Assembly (NCBI RefSeq): GCF_011305415.1
Contig: NZ_JAANOQ010000002.1
Location: 367,186 to 431,185 of the forward strand
Direction: 5' to 3'
Length of the DNA stretch: 64,000 nucleotides
Origin: Flavobacterium bernardetii
GTDB taxonomy: Bacteria; Bacteroidota; Bacteroidia; Flavobacteriales; Flavobacteriaceae
The notes under the pieces were generated by a model, which searched no databases, had not been told where the DNA came from, and was given only the letters and a program-made list of their open reading frames with translations. The first letter of the stretch is position 1, and every line of letters begins with the position of its first letter. The translations under genes were made by a program, and so were the position numbers. This document shows, in pieces, positions 53,637 to 62,546 of this stretch.

Positions 53637-54846
53637 AATACTTATATGTAGCCTATTTACTTTTGCTTTTGGATTTTCTCAAAGTCATAAAGCGACTATT
53701 TCAACGATTCAAAAAGACGGATTTCATAAGATAACAATCTCGCCAGAAATTCGTTCTGCAAGTGTGGATAATTTAGGTTATTTTAGGATTTTAGATAAAA
53801 GTAAAAAAGAAGTTCCTTATGTGCTTTTTAATAATGTAAAATGGAGTTCTTTTACTTATAATAAAATTGATAAAGTAAAAAAAGAATCCATTTTAGATTC
53901 AATTACTTCTTACATTATTCCAATTCACGAGCATAGTACGAAATATTGTAGCGAATTATCATTGTTGATTTCTAATTCTAATATTGAAAAAAGCTATTCC
54001 ATTAGTGGAAGTAACAATCAAAAAGAATGGTTCGGATTAGTTTCAAACCAAATTTTATCAGATTTGAATAATGAAAAGGGAACTTCTGTAGAAAGAAAAA
54101 TATTTTTCCCTTTAAATAATTATAAGTTTTTAAAGATAGATTTAAATGATAAAAAATCCTTGCCGATAAATGTATTAGAAATAGGCTATTCTGTTCGTAA
54201 TTTTAAAATGACGGAAATAACAAATTTGATAGATTTCAAATATAAAATTTCAGAAGACAAAAAGAATAAGAAAACAATCATCACATTATCATCTGATAAT
54301 TATCAAAGAATTGACGGAATTTCTTTTGATGTGAAAACGAAACTATTTTCAAGAAATGCTTCCGTATTTGTCAATGCAACTCGAACAGTTAAAAAACGAA
54401 CGGAAAATTTTAAACATGAATTTTTTAATTTTAATTTAGCATCCAATACTTCAAATGTTTTTCCTCAGAATGGTTTTTATGAAAAAGAACTTATCGTTGA
54501 AATTGATAATCAAGACAACCAGCCTTTAGAAATTTCAAAAATTAATGTTTTTCAAAATACTATTTCAGTTATCGCTGATTTAAAAGTTAATGAAAAATAT
54601 GAAATCATATTAGATACTACATTATCCAAACCTAATTATGATTTAGTCAATTTTACTAAAAATATACCTGCTGAATTGCCAAAAGCAACCATTTCTAATT
54701 TAAAAAAGATGGATTCTGAATCTAAAGAAGCTTCTGAAAAGTCATTTTGGCAAAAACCAATTTTCTTATGGAGTACCATTTTGTTGACTTTGCTTTTATT
54801 GGCTTATTTTGTTTTTAGCATGCTAAAAGATGTAGAGAAGAAATAA
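53626..54846 (+). CDS. DUF3999 protein, membrane-anchored
   Basis: 406 residues. A signal peptide (L-F-T-F-A-F-G-F-S-Q) is followed by a beta-rich exported domain and one C-terminal membrane helix (about 380-400) with a short charged tail. The N-terminal part (F-H-K-I-T-I-S-P-E-I, then Y-F-R-I-L-D) resembles DUF3999, which is found beside DUF2339 in many genomes. The pair probably forms one membrane complex. Start chosen at ATG 53626, which gives the signal peptide, over an ATG at 53602 inside DUF2339. Confidence 0.7.
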   Translation: MKIKILICSLFTFAFGFSQSHKATISTIQKDGFHKITISPEIRSASVDNLGYFRILDKSKKEVPYVLFNNVKWSSFTYNKIDKVKKESILDSITSYIIPIHEHSTKYCSELSLLISNSNIEKSYSISGSNNQKEWFGLVSNQILSDLNNEKGTSVERKIFFPLNNYKFLKIDLNDKKSLPINVLEIGYSVRNFKMTEITNLIDFKYKISEDKKNKKTIITLSSDNYQRIDGISFDVKTKLFSRNASVFVNATRTVKKRTENFKHEFFNFNLASNTSNVFPQNGFYEKELIVEIDNQDNQPLEISKINVFQNTISVIADLKVNEKYEIILDTTLSKPNYDLVNFTKNIPAELPKATISNLKKMDSESKEASEKSFWQKPIFLWSTILLTLLLLAYFVFSMLKDVEKK

Positions 54847-54851
54847 GTGTT

Positions 54852-56087
54852 TTACTTCTTAAGAAATTTCACAAATTTACTTTTACTAAAATCATTAATT
54901 TCTATAAAATATATTCCAGCAGCAAATTCAGAAACATCAATTTTATTGGTGTTTTTTGTTTTTAAAACTAGTTGCGAAACAGAATTGTAAATTGAAATTT
55001 CATTTTTTTCCTCTTTTAAATTCAAATGAATTATATCAGTTACCGGATTTGGATAAATTAGAAATTCATTTGTTTCAAATTCATCTATACTTAATAAATT
55101 AATAAATTGATTCGTTTGCTTACTTACACCGCAATTTGTTACAGTTAATATAACATTAAAATTTTCAATTGTTGTATATGTATGTGTGGGATTTATATCT
55201 GTAGAAGTTGTGCCATCACCAAAATCCCATAAATAGGAAGTTCCGTTTGTAGAGGTATTAGTAAACTGAAATTGTAAATTTGAAACTAAATTAGAAGTAA
55301 AAGAGGCTGTTGTGTCAAAATCTCCAACATTCCAAGTACTTAGATTATTATATACTACTGTTTTTATAGCGTTTTTTATTATTTCTGCATCTGCAACTGA
55401 TAATGAAGAATTAAAAGTAATTAATTGTGGATCATTTCTAAATAGTACGGTGTTAAATGTACAAGCTGCAGCATAAGAACCTGCTAAAGATGGATGACTT
55501 CCATCACCTGAATATAAGTTTAATGTTGGATGATTTGTTCTTAAGTAACGCCATACCGCACCAACTGGACTTATAATAGCTTGGTTGGTATTTGCCATTT
55601 CCGTATATCTTGCTCTCAATAAATCATCCATTCCTTCGTAAGTGCAAACTGGTGGGTTAGCAGCGCAGTTTTGACTATCTCCATTTTCTCTTCCCCAAGT
55701 CATGTAAAAAACGGTTTCTGCACAAGGGTTGTATTGTAAAATAATGTTGTTTAATTGTGTTGCAAAAGGAAAACAGATTGTTGAAACTTCATTAATTGGA
55801 AATGACGGAATTTGACTCTGCTCTTGTAAAACCACAAAATCCCAGTTGCCTTGTTGTATTTTCTGTAATGATGTAACATTAGTAGAATGTCCTTGAAAGG
55901 TATAACCACCAGGCGTGTTACTATCAATTATTAATGTATTGCCAGTTGAAGCTGTAACTTGTTGTGTTAAACTGGGTAAATTATTAACTCCAGTGTAGCT
56001 ATTGCCTAAAAATAATGCCCGTTTAGTAACTTGACAAAAACTTAAATTCACTAGTAAAACGAAAAATATTGCTTTTTGAAGAGTCAT
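54852..56087 (-). CDS. T9SS-exported SGNH-type protein with a PKD domain
   Basis: 411 residues. A signal peptide (cleavage near F-C-Q) is followed by an SGNH-hydrolase-like domain (about 20-245): L-F-L-G-N-S-Y-T with the likely nucleophile S30, a G-G-Y-T-F block, V-V-L-Q-E-Q-S, and D-G-S-H-P-S with the Asp/His pair. A PKD domain follows (W-D-F-G-D-G-T, H-T-Y), then a type A sorting domain from about 340 (I-Y-P-N-P-V-T, A-A-G-I-Y-F-I). It is exported through the T9SS. Esterase or deacetylase activity on a glycan is a reasonable guess. Confidence 0.72.
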   Translation of the reverse strand: MTLQKAIFFVLLVNLSFCQVTKRALFLGNSYTGVNNLPSLTQQVTASTGNTLIIDSNTPGGYTFQGHSTNVTSLQKIQQGNWDFVVLQEQSQIPSFPINEVSTICFPFATQLNNIILQYNPCAETVFYMTWGRENGDSQNCAANPPVCTYEGMDDLLRARYTEMANTNQAIISPVGAVWRYLRTNHPTLNLYSGDGSHPSLAGSYAAACTFNTVLFRNDPQLITFNSSLSVADAEIIKNAIKTVVYNNLSTWNVGDFDTTASFTSNLVSNLQFQFTNTSTNGTSYLWDFGDGTTSTDINPTHTYTTIENFNVILTVTNCGVSKQTNQFINLLSIDEFETNEFLIYPNPVTDIIHLNLKEEKNEISIYNSVSQLVLKTKNTNKIDVSEFAAGIYFIEINDFSKSKFVKFLKK

Positions 56088-56115
56088 AAGTTTTTAGATT
56101 ATTTAAATTTATTTT

Positions 56116-57624
56116 TTATTTTCCTTTTAAAACTCTCATCAAAACACTAAAGGCACCACGAATAAAACTAGCACTTGTTACTACTTTTACTACCGATTTT
56201 CCAATTACAGATGCTGTACTTGGTTCTTTGCTTTCTTGTTTTTCTTCTTCCGCTTCGGCAACTTCTGCAGAAATTTCTTCAATTTTTTTAGTTAAAATCT
56301 CGTAAGCACTTTCTCTGTCAATTTCTTCAGCATATTTTTTAACTAATTTCGATTTCGAATTAATGCTGCCAATTTCACTATCTGATAAAATATCCATTCT
56401 ACTTTCTGGTGTACGCATCATGGTCGCAGCTAAAGGCGTTGGAATTCCTTTTTCGTTTAAAGCCGTTACTAAAGCCTCACCAATTCCTAACGATGTTAAT
56501 AATTCTTCCGTTTTATAAAATTCAGAAGTTGGATAATTGTCAGCTGTTTGATTAATAGCTTGTCGGTCATTTGCTGTAAAAGCTCTTAAAGCATGTTGAA
56601 TTTTTAATCCTAATTGTGCTAAAACGCCTTTTGGAATATCCATTGGGTTTTGCGTAATAAAATAGACACCAACTCCTTTTGAACGAATTAATTTTATAAT
56701 GGTTTCAATCTGATCTAATAAAGTTTTGCTTGCTTCATTAAATATAAGGTGTGCTTCATCTATAAAAATAACCAGTTCTGGTTGTTCTACATCGCCTTTT
56801 TCTGGCATTTGGTTATAAATTTCTGCTAATAAATTCAACATAAAAGTCGAAAACAACTTTGGTTTATCCTGAACGTCGTTTAATCGTACTATATTAATGT
56901 AACCTTTCCCGTTTTCATCAATTCGCATTAAATCATCAATTTCAAAAGATGTTTCTCCAAAAAAGATATCTGCACCTTGTTGTTCTAATTCAATGATTTT
57001 TCTCAGAATTGTTCCAGTTGTTGCAGTAGAGATTTTACCGTATGATTCTGAAATCTCATCTTTACCTTCTTCAGTAATATAATTCATTACCTTTTTAATG
57101 TCTTTTAAATCAAGTAACGGCATTTTTTTGTCATCACAATATTTAAAAATAACTGAAATTACACCGGCTTGCGTATCATTCAAATCTAAAATTCTAGAAA
57201 ATAAAACCGGACCAAATTCTGAAACTGTGGCACGAAGTCGAACGCCATCTTGTTCGGATAGTGTTAGTAATTCTGTAGAGAAGCCTTTTGGTTGAAAAGG
57301 TATATTTAGTTTTGTATGTCGTTCTGTAATAAAACTTTTTTCTTCTCCAGGTTGTGCAATTCCAGAAAAATCACCTTTAATATCCATCATTAAAACAGGA
57401 ATTCCTTTCGAAGCTAATTGTTCAGACAAAACTTGAATAGTTTTTGTTTTTCCAGTTCCTGTAGCACCAGCAATTAATCCATGACGGTTTAATGTTTTTA
57501 ATGGTATGTTTATTGGTGTTTCGGCAATAGTTTCACCTTCAAGCATAGCAGCACCAAGCGTAATGTAGTCACCTTTTGAAGTATAGCCAGTTTGTAATGC
57601 AGAAATAAAGTTTTCTTTTGACAT
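56116..57624 (-). CDS. HerA-like ATPase (DUF853)
   Basis: 502 residues. An FtsK/HerA-superfamily motor with Walker A G-A-T-G-T-G-K-T (53-60) and Walker B V-I-F-I-D-E-A-H, plus the sensor I-T-Q-N-P. The length and the H-G-L-I-A-G start of the ATPase domain are typical of DUF853 (YjgR-like) proteins, whose role is unsettled. The C-terminal 70 residues are a Glu-rich helix and a hydrophobic end, possibly a membrane contact. ATG 57624 is used because the frame upstream lacks similarity and is low-complexity. Confidence 0.85.
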   Translation of the reverse strand: MSKENFISALQTGYTSKGDYITLGAAMLEGETIAETPINIPLKTLNRHGLIAGATGTGKTKTIQVLSEQLASKGIPVLMMDIKGDFSGIAQPGEEKSFITERHTKLNIPFQPKGFSTELLTLSEQDGVRLRATVSEFGPVLFSRILDLNDTQAGVISVIFKYCDDKKMPLLDLKDIKKVMNYITEEGKDEISESYGKISTATTGTILRKIIELEQQGADIFFGETSFEIDDLMRIDENGKGYINIVRLNDVQDKPKLFSTFMLNLLAEIYNQMPEKGDVEQPELVIFIDEAHLIFNEASKTLLDQIETIIKLIRSKGVGVYFITQNPMDIPKGVLAQLGLKIQHALRAFTANDRQAINQTADNYPTSEFYKTEELLTSLGIGEALVTALNEKGIPTPLAATMMRTPESRMDILSDSEIGSINSKSKLVKKYAEEIDRESAYEILTKKIEEISAEVAEAEEEKQESKEPSTASVIGKSVVKVVTSASFIRGAFSVLMRVLKGK

Positions 57625-57960
57625 TTTGATGAGTTTTTGTTTATACAAAGATGAATTTTTTTTTAAAAACAATGAAATTTTATGTAACAAAAACAATTTT
57701 TGTAAGACTTTACATTTTCTTAACATTTGAAACTGTTGAAATAATCTTTTTTTGTTGAATTATTAACAAACAAAATGAAATAATTTTAAATATAATTCTG
57801 ATTTACCCGTTTTTTGGTACGATTGTTGCATATTTTCAAACTTGAAATGCAATTTTTATTAAATTAGTTTTTTTTTAAAACCTAATTCGCATAAATTTGC
57901 GACTATCAAAATAAAATTGAAATCAAATAATTAATCAATTCAAACTAAAAATTTTAAAAA
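57625..57960. other. Regulatory spacer of 336 nt upstream of exbB
   Basis: AT-rich and non-coding. It contains an inverted repeat at 57826-57852 (TTGCA-TAT-TTTCAA, AC, TTGAAA-TGCAA) and the -7 box TAAATTTG (57892-57899). The box lies inside a small palindrome CGCA-TAAATT-TGCG. No good -33 TTG is visible. The inverted repeat is a candidate operator; its TTGCA/TGCAA half-sites resemble those at 6898-6912 in inverted order. Confidence 0.4.
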
Positions 57961-58782
57961 ATGGAACAGGATTTAAACGTTTCTGTAGAGAACAAAGGAA
58001 GTAAAGGAAGTAGTACTTTTGCGGCAATTACAATTGTTATTTGTATTGTTATTGGAGCTTTATTGTGGAAATTTGTAATGGGAGCACCAGCAAATTTCGT
58101 TAAGAATGATCCAGCAGGTCAACCATTACCAGGTAATTATTTAGGTATGGTTTATAAAGGTGGTGTAATTGTTCCAGTATTAATGGGATTATTTTTAATG
58201 ACAATTGTATTCTCTGTAGAAAGATTCATCGTTTTGAAAAAAGCAGCTGGAAATGGAAATTTAGATAACTTCGTAAAAGGTGTGTTATCTCAAATTAAAA
58301 GTGGAGATGTTCAAGGTGCAATTTCAGCATGTGATACTCAAGAAGGTTCTGTTGCAAATGTAATTAAAGCAGGATTATTGAAGTCAGAGCAAGTTAAAAA
58401 AGACGGTTTAGATGTAGATACGGCTACTGAAAATATTACTAAAGAAGTAGAACAAGCAACTTCATTAGAAATGCCAATGTTAGAAAAACACTTAACTATT
58501 ATTTCTACTTTAGTATCTATTGGTACATTATTAGGATTATTAGGAACAGTTTCTGGTATGATTAAAGCATTCGCTGGATTAGCAGAAGGTACTCCAGACC
58601 AAGCTGAATTAGCAAATGGTATTTCTGAAGCCTTAATTAATACAGCAACTGGTATTGGTACTTCTACTATGGCAGTTATTGCATATAACTATTTTACTTC
58701 TAAAATTGACACATTAACTTATTTTATTGACGAAGCTGGTTTCGCAATTTCTCAAGCTTACAAAAGAGCTAAAGGAAACTAA
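57961..58782 (+). CDS. exbB: MotA/TolQ/ExbB-family proton channel protein
   Basis: 273 residues. ExbB forms the inner-membrane pentamer that, with ExbD, turns the proton gradient into force for TonB. Membrane helices lie at about 20-40, 68-90, 175-200 and 225-245; the first, N-terminal one is an addition typical of Bacteroidota. L-L-G-L-L-G-T-V-S-G-M-I-K-A-F and N-T-A-T-G-I-G-T-S-T-M are the channel-lining signatures. First gene of a five- to eight-gene operon. Confidence 0.88.
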   Translation: MEQDLNVSVENKGSKGSSTFAAITIVICIVIGALLWKFVMGAPANFVKNDPAGQPLPGNYLGMVYKGGVIVPVLMGLFLMTIVFSVERFIVLKKAAGNGNLDNFVKGVLSQIKSGDVQGAISACDTQEGSVANVIKAGLLKSEQVKKDGLDVDTATENITKEVEQATSLEMPMLEKHLTIISTLVSIGTLLGLLGTVSGMIKAFAGLAEGTPDQAELANGISEALINTATGIGTSTMAVIAYNYFTSKIDTLTYFIDEAGFAISQAYKRAKGN

Positions 58783-58830
58783 GATTTTCTTTCTTAGATA
58801 AAATAAATTATAAAGTTAAAATAAAGTAAA

Positions 58831-59472
58831 ATGGCAAATATAAAAACATCTAAAAAAAGCACAAGAATCGACATGACGGCCATGTGTGACGTTGCGTTTT
58901 TGTTATTGTCCTTTTTTATTATGACAGCAACATCAAAAGTACCTGAGCCTAAGCCAGTAGATACTCCTGCGTCAACCATAAAAGCTAAATTGCCAGAAAG
59001 AAACTTATTGACTATTACTGTTGGTGATAGTGCGGTATATATTGGAATGTCTGAAAGAGAAACCAGAATTGCTGCATTAGAAGCTATGTCTTTGAAATAT
59101 GATATTGCTTTTACTCCAAAAGAAGTTGAAGAATTTTCTTTATTAGAGTCATTTGGTGTTCCTTTAGAGCAATTAAAGTCTTTACTAGCTCTGAAAAATG
59201 CTGAAAGAAATAAGCCAGGTACACAGTCAGGTATTCCATTCAAAGGAGATATTTCTGAAAATGAATTATCTTATTGGGTGTATTACGCTAATGCAGCTGT
59301 AGTAATGGAGCAACAAGCTAAAGGATTAGAGAAGATAAAGGAAATTGAAATAGCTATTAAAGGTGGTTCTAAAGAAAAATATCCGGTTGTTAAAAATGTT
59401 TTTGATATCCTTCAAAAGCAAAATATGAACGATTTTTATTTAGTAACTTCACTAAGAGATGAGGATTTTTAA
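58831..59472 (+). CDS. exbD: ExbD-family protein, first copy
   Basis: 213 residues. One N-terminal membrane helix (about 18-35) containing the protonatable Asp of the family (M-T-A-M-C-D-V-A-F-L-L-L-S-F-F, D20), then a periplasmic domain longer than in E. coli. Works with ExbB as the stator of TonB. It differs clearly from the next gene, so the two may form a mixed ExbD dimer or serve different transporters. Confidence 0.87.
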   Translation: MANIKTSKKSTRIDMTAMCDVAFLLLSFFIMTATSKVPEPKPVDTPASTIKAKLPERNLLTITVGDSAVYIGMSERETRIAALEAMSLKYDIAFTPKEVEEFSLLESFGVPLEQLKSLLALKNAERNKPGTQSGIPFKGDISENELSYWVYYANAAVVMEQQAKGLEKIKEIEIAIKGGSKEKYPVVKNVFDILQKQNMNDFYLVTSLRDEDF

Positions 59473-59490
59473 TTAAAATAAAAAAATAAC

Positions 59491-60060
59491 ATGGCAGAAT
59501 TAAATACCGGTGGCGGTGGCGGTAAAGGCGGTAAAGTAAGAAGTAAAAAATCGAATCCAGGAGTTGATTTAACAGCGATGGTAGATTTAGCTTTCTTGCT
59601 AATTACTTTCTTTATCCTAACAACCACATTGTCTAAGCCACAATCTATGGATTTAGCTTTACCAGATAATACTAAAGTTGACGATCCTAATCCGCCTGAA
59701 ACTCCAGCATGGAGAACTTTAACGGTTGTTTTAGGTAAAGATGATAAGTTGGTGTATTATATTGGTATGACTGATGCTCCTTACATGGAAGATGGTTTAA
59801 ATGGTAAACCAAAGAAAGAAAACTATGGAGGTAAAGGTATCAGAAAAGCACTTATTGCTCACAATAAATATGTGATGGATCGTGTGGATGACCCACAAAA
59901 ACAAGGAATGATGGTGCTTATTAAAGCAAGTAAATCGGCTAATTATAAAAATTTAGTTGACATTTTAGATGAAATGGCAATTGTAAAGCCGTTTTCTTAT
60001 TCAATTGTAGATGTAACTCCAGGTGATTTAAAAATGCTTGAAGACAATAAAATTAAATAA
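59491..60060 (+). CDS. exbD: ExbD-family protein, second copy
   Basis: 189 residues. A glycine- and lysine-rich N-terminus (G-G-G-G-K-G-G-K) is followed by a membrane helix with the key aspartate in D-L-T-A-M-V-D-L-A-F-L-L-I-T-F-F (D32). The periplasmic domain contains a K-A-S-K-S-A-N-Y-K-N-L-V-D-I-L-D-E-M segment as in TolR/ExbD. Paired ExbD genes are the rule in Bacteroidota TonB operons. 18 nt after the first copy. Confidence 0.87.
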   Translation: MAELNTGGGGGKGGKVRSKKSNPGVDLTAMVDLAFLLITFFILTTTLSKPQSMDLALPDNTKVDDPNPPETPAWRTLTVVLGKDDKLVYYIGMTDAPYMEDGLNGKPKKENYGGKGIRKALIAHNKYVMDRVDDPQKQGMMVLIKASKSANYKNLVDILDEMAIVKPFSYSIVDVTPGDLKMLEDNKIK

Positions 60061-60081
60061 CATAACTTTAAATATAGTATA

Positions 60082-60900
60082 ATGAGTGCAAATGTAAACC
60101 TTAGCGAAGCTAGTTTAATTGACAATATATTCGAAGGACGTAATAAAAGTTATGGTGCATACGAATTAAGAACAAATAGCTCTAAAAGAACTATTTTAGC
60201 TTTAATTTTATCTTCAATATTTTTTATCGGAATGGTTTTTACTGCATTTCTTTTAATGAAAAAGAAAGATGTAGAAGAAGTTAAAATCACGAAAGTTGAG
60301 CTTAAAAAAGTTAAAACTCCTATCAAAAAGGAAGAAAAGAAAATTTTAGAACAAAAAAAGGTAGAGCCAATTAAAAAGGTGAAATCTGTGGTAGATATTG
60401 TTAAAAATGTTCCACCAGTTGTTGTAAATAAAAAGACAGTTGTAAATGAAATTCCTCCTGTTGATACTGATAAAAAATCAGGATCTGAAACAGCAAAAGG
60501 AGATGCAAATGCAGCAGTTGATAAAGGAGCTGAATTAGCAAAAGAAGAACAAAAAGGAGATGATACAGATTATAATCAAATTTTTACTTCTGTTCAAGTT
60601 CAAGCTGCACCTCCAGGTGGAATGAATGCTTTTAGAAAACAAATTGCAAGTTCATTCCGTTTACCTGAAGTTGATGAAACAACAACAGGTACTGTTATTG
60701 CTAAATTCGTAGTTTGGGATGATGGTTCAATTAGAGATATTGTAATTGTGAAAGAAAGTCCTGCCGGTTTAGGTTTAGGAAAAGAAGCACAAAGAATTTT
60801 ATCAAAATCTCCAAAATGGACTCCTGGTATATACAATGGTAGAAGCGTAAGACAATACTATACTTTACCAATTTCAATTCAAATTACTGCTTCAGAATAA
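60082..60900 (+). CDS. tonB: TonB energy-transducing protein
   Basis: 272 residues. A short cytoplasmic segment with G-R-N-K-S-Y-G-A-Y-E-L-R (19-30), the usual Bacteroidota TonB start, then one membrane helix (about 37-59). A long Lys/Val/Pro-rich spacer (60-180) spans the periplasm. The C-terminal TonB domain (about 185-270) includes P-P-G-G-M-N-A-F-R, W-D-D-G-S-I-R-D-I and W-T-P-G-I-Y-N-G-R, the contact region for outer-membrane receptors. It carries energy from ExbB/D to SusC-like transporters. Confidence 0.92.
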   Translation: MSANVNLSEASLIDNIFEGRNKSYGAYELRTNSSKRTILALILSSIFFIGMVFTAFLLMKKKDVEEVKITKVELKKVKTPIKKEEKKILEQKKVEPIKKVKSVVDIVKNVPPVVVNKKTVVNEIPPVDTDKKSGSETAKGDANAAVDKGAELAKEEQKGDDTDYNQIFTSVQVQAAPPGGMNAFRKQIASSFRLPEVDETTTGTVIAKFVVWDDGSIRDIVIVKESPAGLGLGKEAQRILSKSPKWTPGIYNGRSVRQYYTLPISIQITASE

Positions 60901-60901
60901 T

Positions 60902-61126
60902 ATGAACTGGTTAAATAAATTAAAACAGAAATCGCCCAAACAGCGATTTCTGTTTATTTTAGGACTTTTAATATTTTGCTTTTATTTAGTTTTAGCCTAT
61001 TTGGTAACCTTTTGGTATGACTTTCCTTTAGAAGTTTCTATGACTAGAAGAAGAATTTTTAGCGGTTTGTTAGTCTTATACGCCAGTTTCAGATTTTACA
61101 GATTAATTCAAAAAGAAGAGGAGTAA
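60902..61126 (+). CDS. Small membrane protein in the TonB operon
   Basis: 74 residues. A basic N-terminal helix (N-K-L-K-Q-K-S-P-K-Q-R), then one strong membrane helix (about 16-38; F-I-L-G-L-L-I-F-C-F-Y-L-V-L-A-Y) and a second weaker one (about 53-65), ending in acidic residues. Position one nt after tonB and one nt before the next gene suggests a part in the TonB machinery, such as a stabilising subunit. I recognise no named family. Confidence 0.6.
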   Translation: MNWLNKLKQKSPKQRFLFILGLLIFCFYLVLAYLVTFWYDFPLEVSMTRRRIFSGLLVLYASFRFYRLIQKEEE

Positions 61127-61127
61127 A

Positions 61128-61634
61128 ATGAAAAATATAGTTACTGCTATTTTATTTTTAAGTTTTGCATTTGGTTTTGGACAAGATACTTCTGCGCCAA
61201 AAGAAGCTGCAAAATTGATTAAAGAAAATGCTTCCGATGTAAATACAGGATCAGGTTACAATCAGATTTTTACATCAGTAGACTCTATTGCAGTACCACC
61301 TGGTGGTATGAATGCGTTTAGACAGTTTATAGGGAGCTCATTTAAAGTGCCTGAAGTAAATCAAACAACTATGGGAAGAGTAGTTACAAAATTTACTGTT
61401 TGTAAAGATGGTTCAATTTGTGATATTCAAGTTGTAAACGAAAGTCCAGCAGGTTTGGGTTTAGCTGATGAAGCTAAAAGAATACTAAATATTTCAGGGA
61501 ATTGGAAACCTGCAATAAAGAATGAAGAATCTGTAAGTACGTATTATACATTGCCAATTGTAATTCAAATTACTGCAATAGATCCTACTGAACCAGCAAA
61601 TAAAGAAAATAATACTACCCCAAAAAAAGAGTAA
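61128..61634 (+). CDS. Soluble TonB C-terminal-domain paralogue
   Basis: 168 residues. An N-terminal signal peptide (F-L-S-F-A-F-G-F-G, cleavage near G-Q) replaces the anchor helix and spacer of TonB. The rest is a TonB domain closely related to that of the gene at 60082: both have N-Q-I-F-T-S-V, P-P-G-G-M-N-A-F-R, D-G-S-I-x-D-I, E-S-P-A-G-L-G-L and Y-Y-T-L-P-I-x-I-Q-I-T-A. It looks like a duplication that lost membrane attachment. A free periplasmic TonB domain could bind receptors without energising them, or act as a chaperone or regulator. Confidence 0.78.
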   Translation: MKNIVTAILFLSFAFGFGQDTSAPKEAAKLIKENASDVNTGSGYNQIFTSVDSIAVPPGGMNAFRQFIGSSFKVPEVNQTTMGRVVTKFTVCKDGSICDIQVVNESPAGLGLADEAKRILNISGNWKPAIKNEESVSTYYTLPIVIQITAIDPTEPANKENNTTPKKE

Positions 61635-61638
61635 TGTT

Positions 61639-62544
61639 ATGAAAAAGATACTTTCCATTTTTGTTCTACTTGTTTTAGTGATTTTCGCTTGTAAAAAATC
61701 GGAAAACTCAACAGAAGACGAATCTTACGTAAAAGGTAAAGCAGAAATTTATGTAGATGAATCTTTACTACCAATTGTTGAAGACCAAGAAATGGTTTTC
61801 GAAAACAGATATCCAAAAGCCAACATCAAACTAATTCCAAAATCAGATTCTGATATTGTGAATTTATTACTACAAAGAAAAATCGACATCGCTGTTCTTT
61901 CTCATGAACTAACAACAACACAAGAAAAGAAATTAAAAGACCTCGATGTTATTGGTAAAAACACCCCTTTCTGTTCAGACGCAATTGCACTTGTTGTCAA
62001 TCAAGGAAATTCAAAAACTGCCATAACTACTTCTGAAGTTTATGAAATCCTTCAAGGTAAAAAAACAGAATATCAATTTGTTTTTGATAATGAAAATTCA
62101 AGCACTTTAAGTTATCTAATGGATAAAGCCGGTGTTAAATCTTTACCAAAAAGTGTTACAGCACTTAAAAATAACTTAGAAGTTATTAAATTTGTTTCCG
62201 AAAATAATAATTCAATAGGTTTTGTAGGTGTAAATTGGTTATTAAATCCATCTGTAGAGTTGGAAAGCACTGTTAAAAAAGTAAAAGTTTTAGCGGTTGG
62301 TACCACTAATGAAAATGCTGTGAAACCAACGCAGACCTATATTGAAACCAAAGAATATCCGTTCATCAGAAAAATTTATTTGTTAAATTATCAAGGAAGA
62401 ACAGGTTTAGGCATGGGATTTGCTTCCTTTGTTAAAAGTGAAGTTGGTCAACGTATAATTCTTAAATCAGGATTAGTGCCCGTTAAAATTCCAACACGAG
62501 AAATTAGAATAATAAAAAATAATAATAAAGAAATAAAAAAGTAG
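61639..62544 (+). CDS. PstS-like substrate-binding lipoprotein
   Basis: 301 residues. Lipobox V-I-F-A-C with Cys18, then a two-domain periplasmic-binding fold of the PstS (phosphate) type: K-A-E-I-Y-V-D-E-S at the first strand, the domain hinge around I-G-K-N-T-P-F-C-S-D-A-I-A-L-V-V, and G-F-V-G-V-N-W-L. No PstC/A/B genes are near. Such lipoproteins recur in Bacteroidota tonB operons, so it may serve the transport complex and not an ABC importer. Ligand unproven. It begins 4 nt after the previous stop. Confidence 0.75.
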   Translation: MKKILSIFVLLVLVIFACKKSENSTEDESYVKGKAEIYVDESLLPIVEDQEMVFENRYPKANIKLIPKSDSDIVNLLLQRKIDIAVLSHELTTTQEKKLKDLDVIGKNTPFCSDAIALVVNQGNSKTAITTSEVYEILQGKKTEYQFVFDNENSSTLSYLMDKAGVKSLPKSVTALKNNLEVIKFVSENNNSIGFVGVNWLLNPSVELESTVKKVKVLAVGTTNENAVKPTQTYIETKEYPFIRKIYLLNYQGRTGLGMGFASFVKSEVGQRIILKSGLVPVKIPTREIRIIKNNNKEIKK

Positions 62545-62546
62545 AA

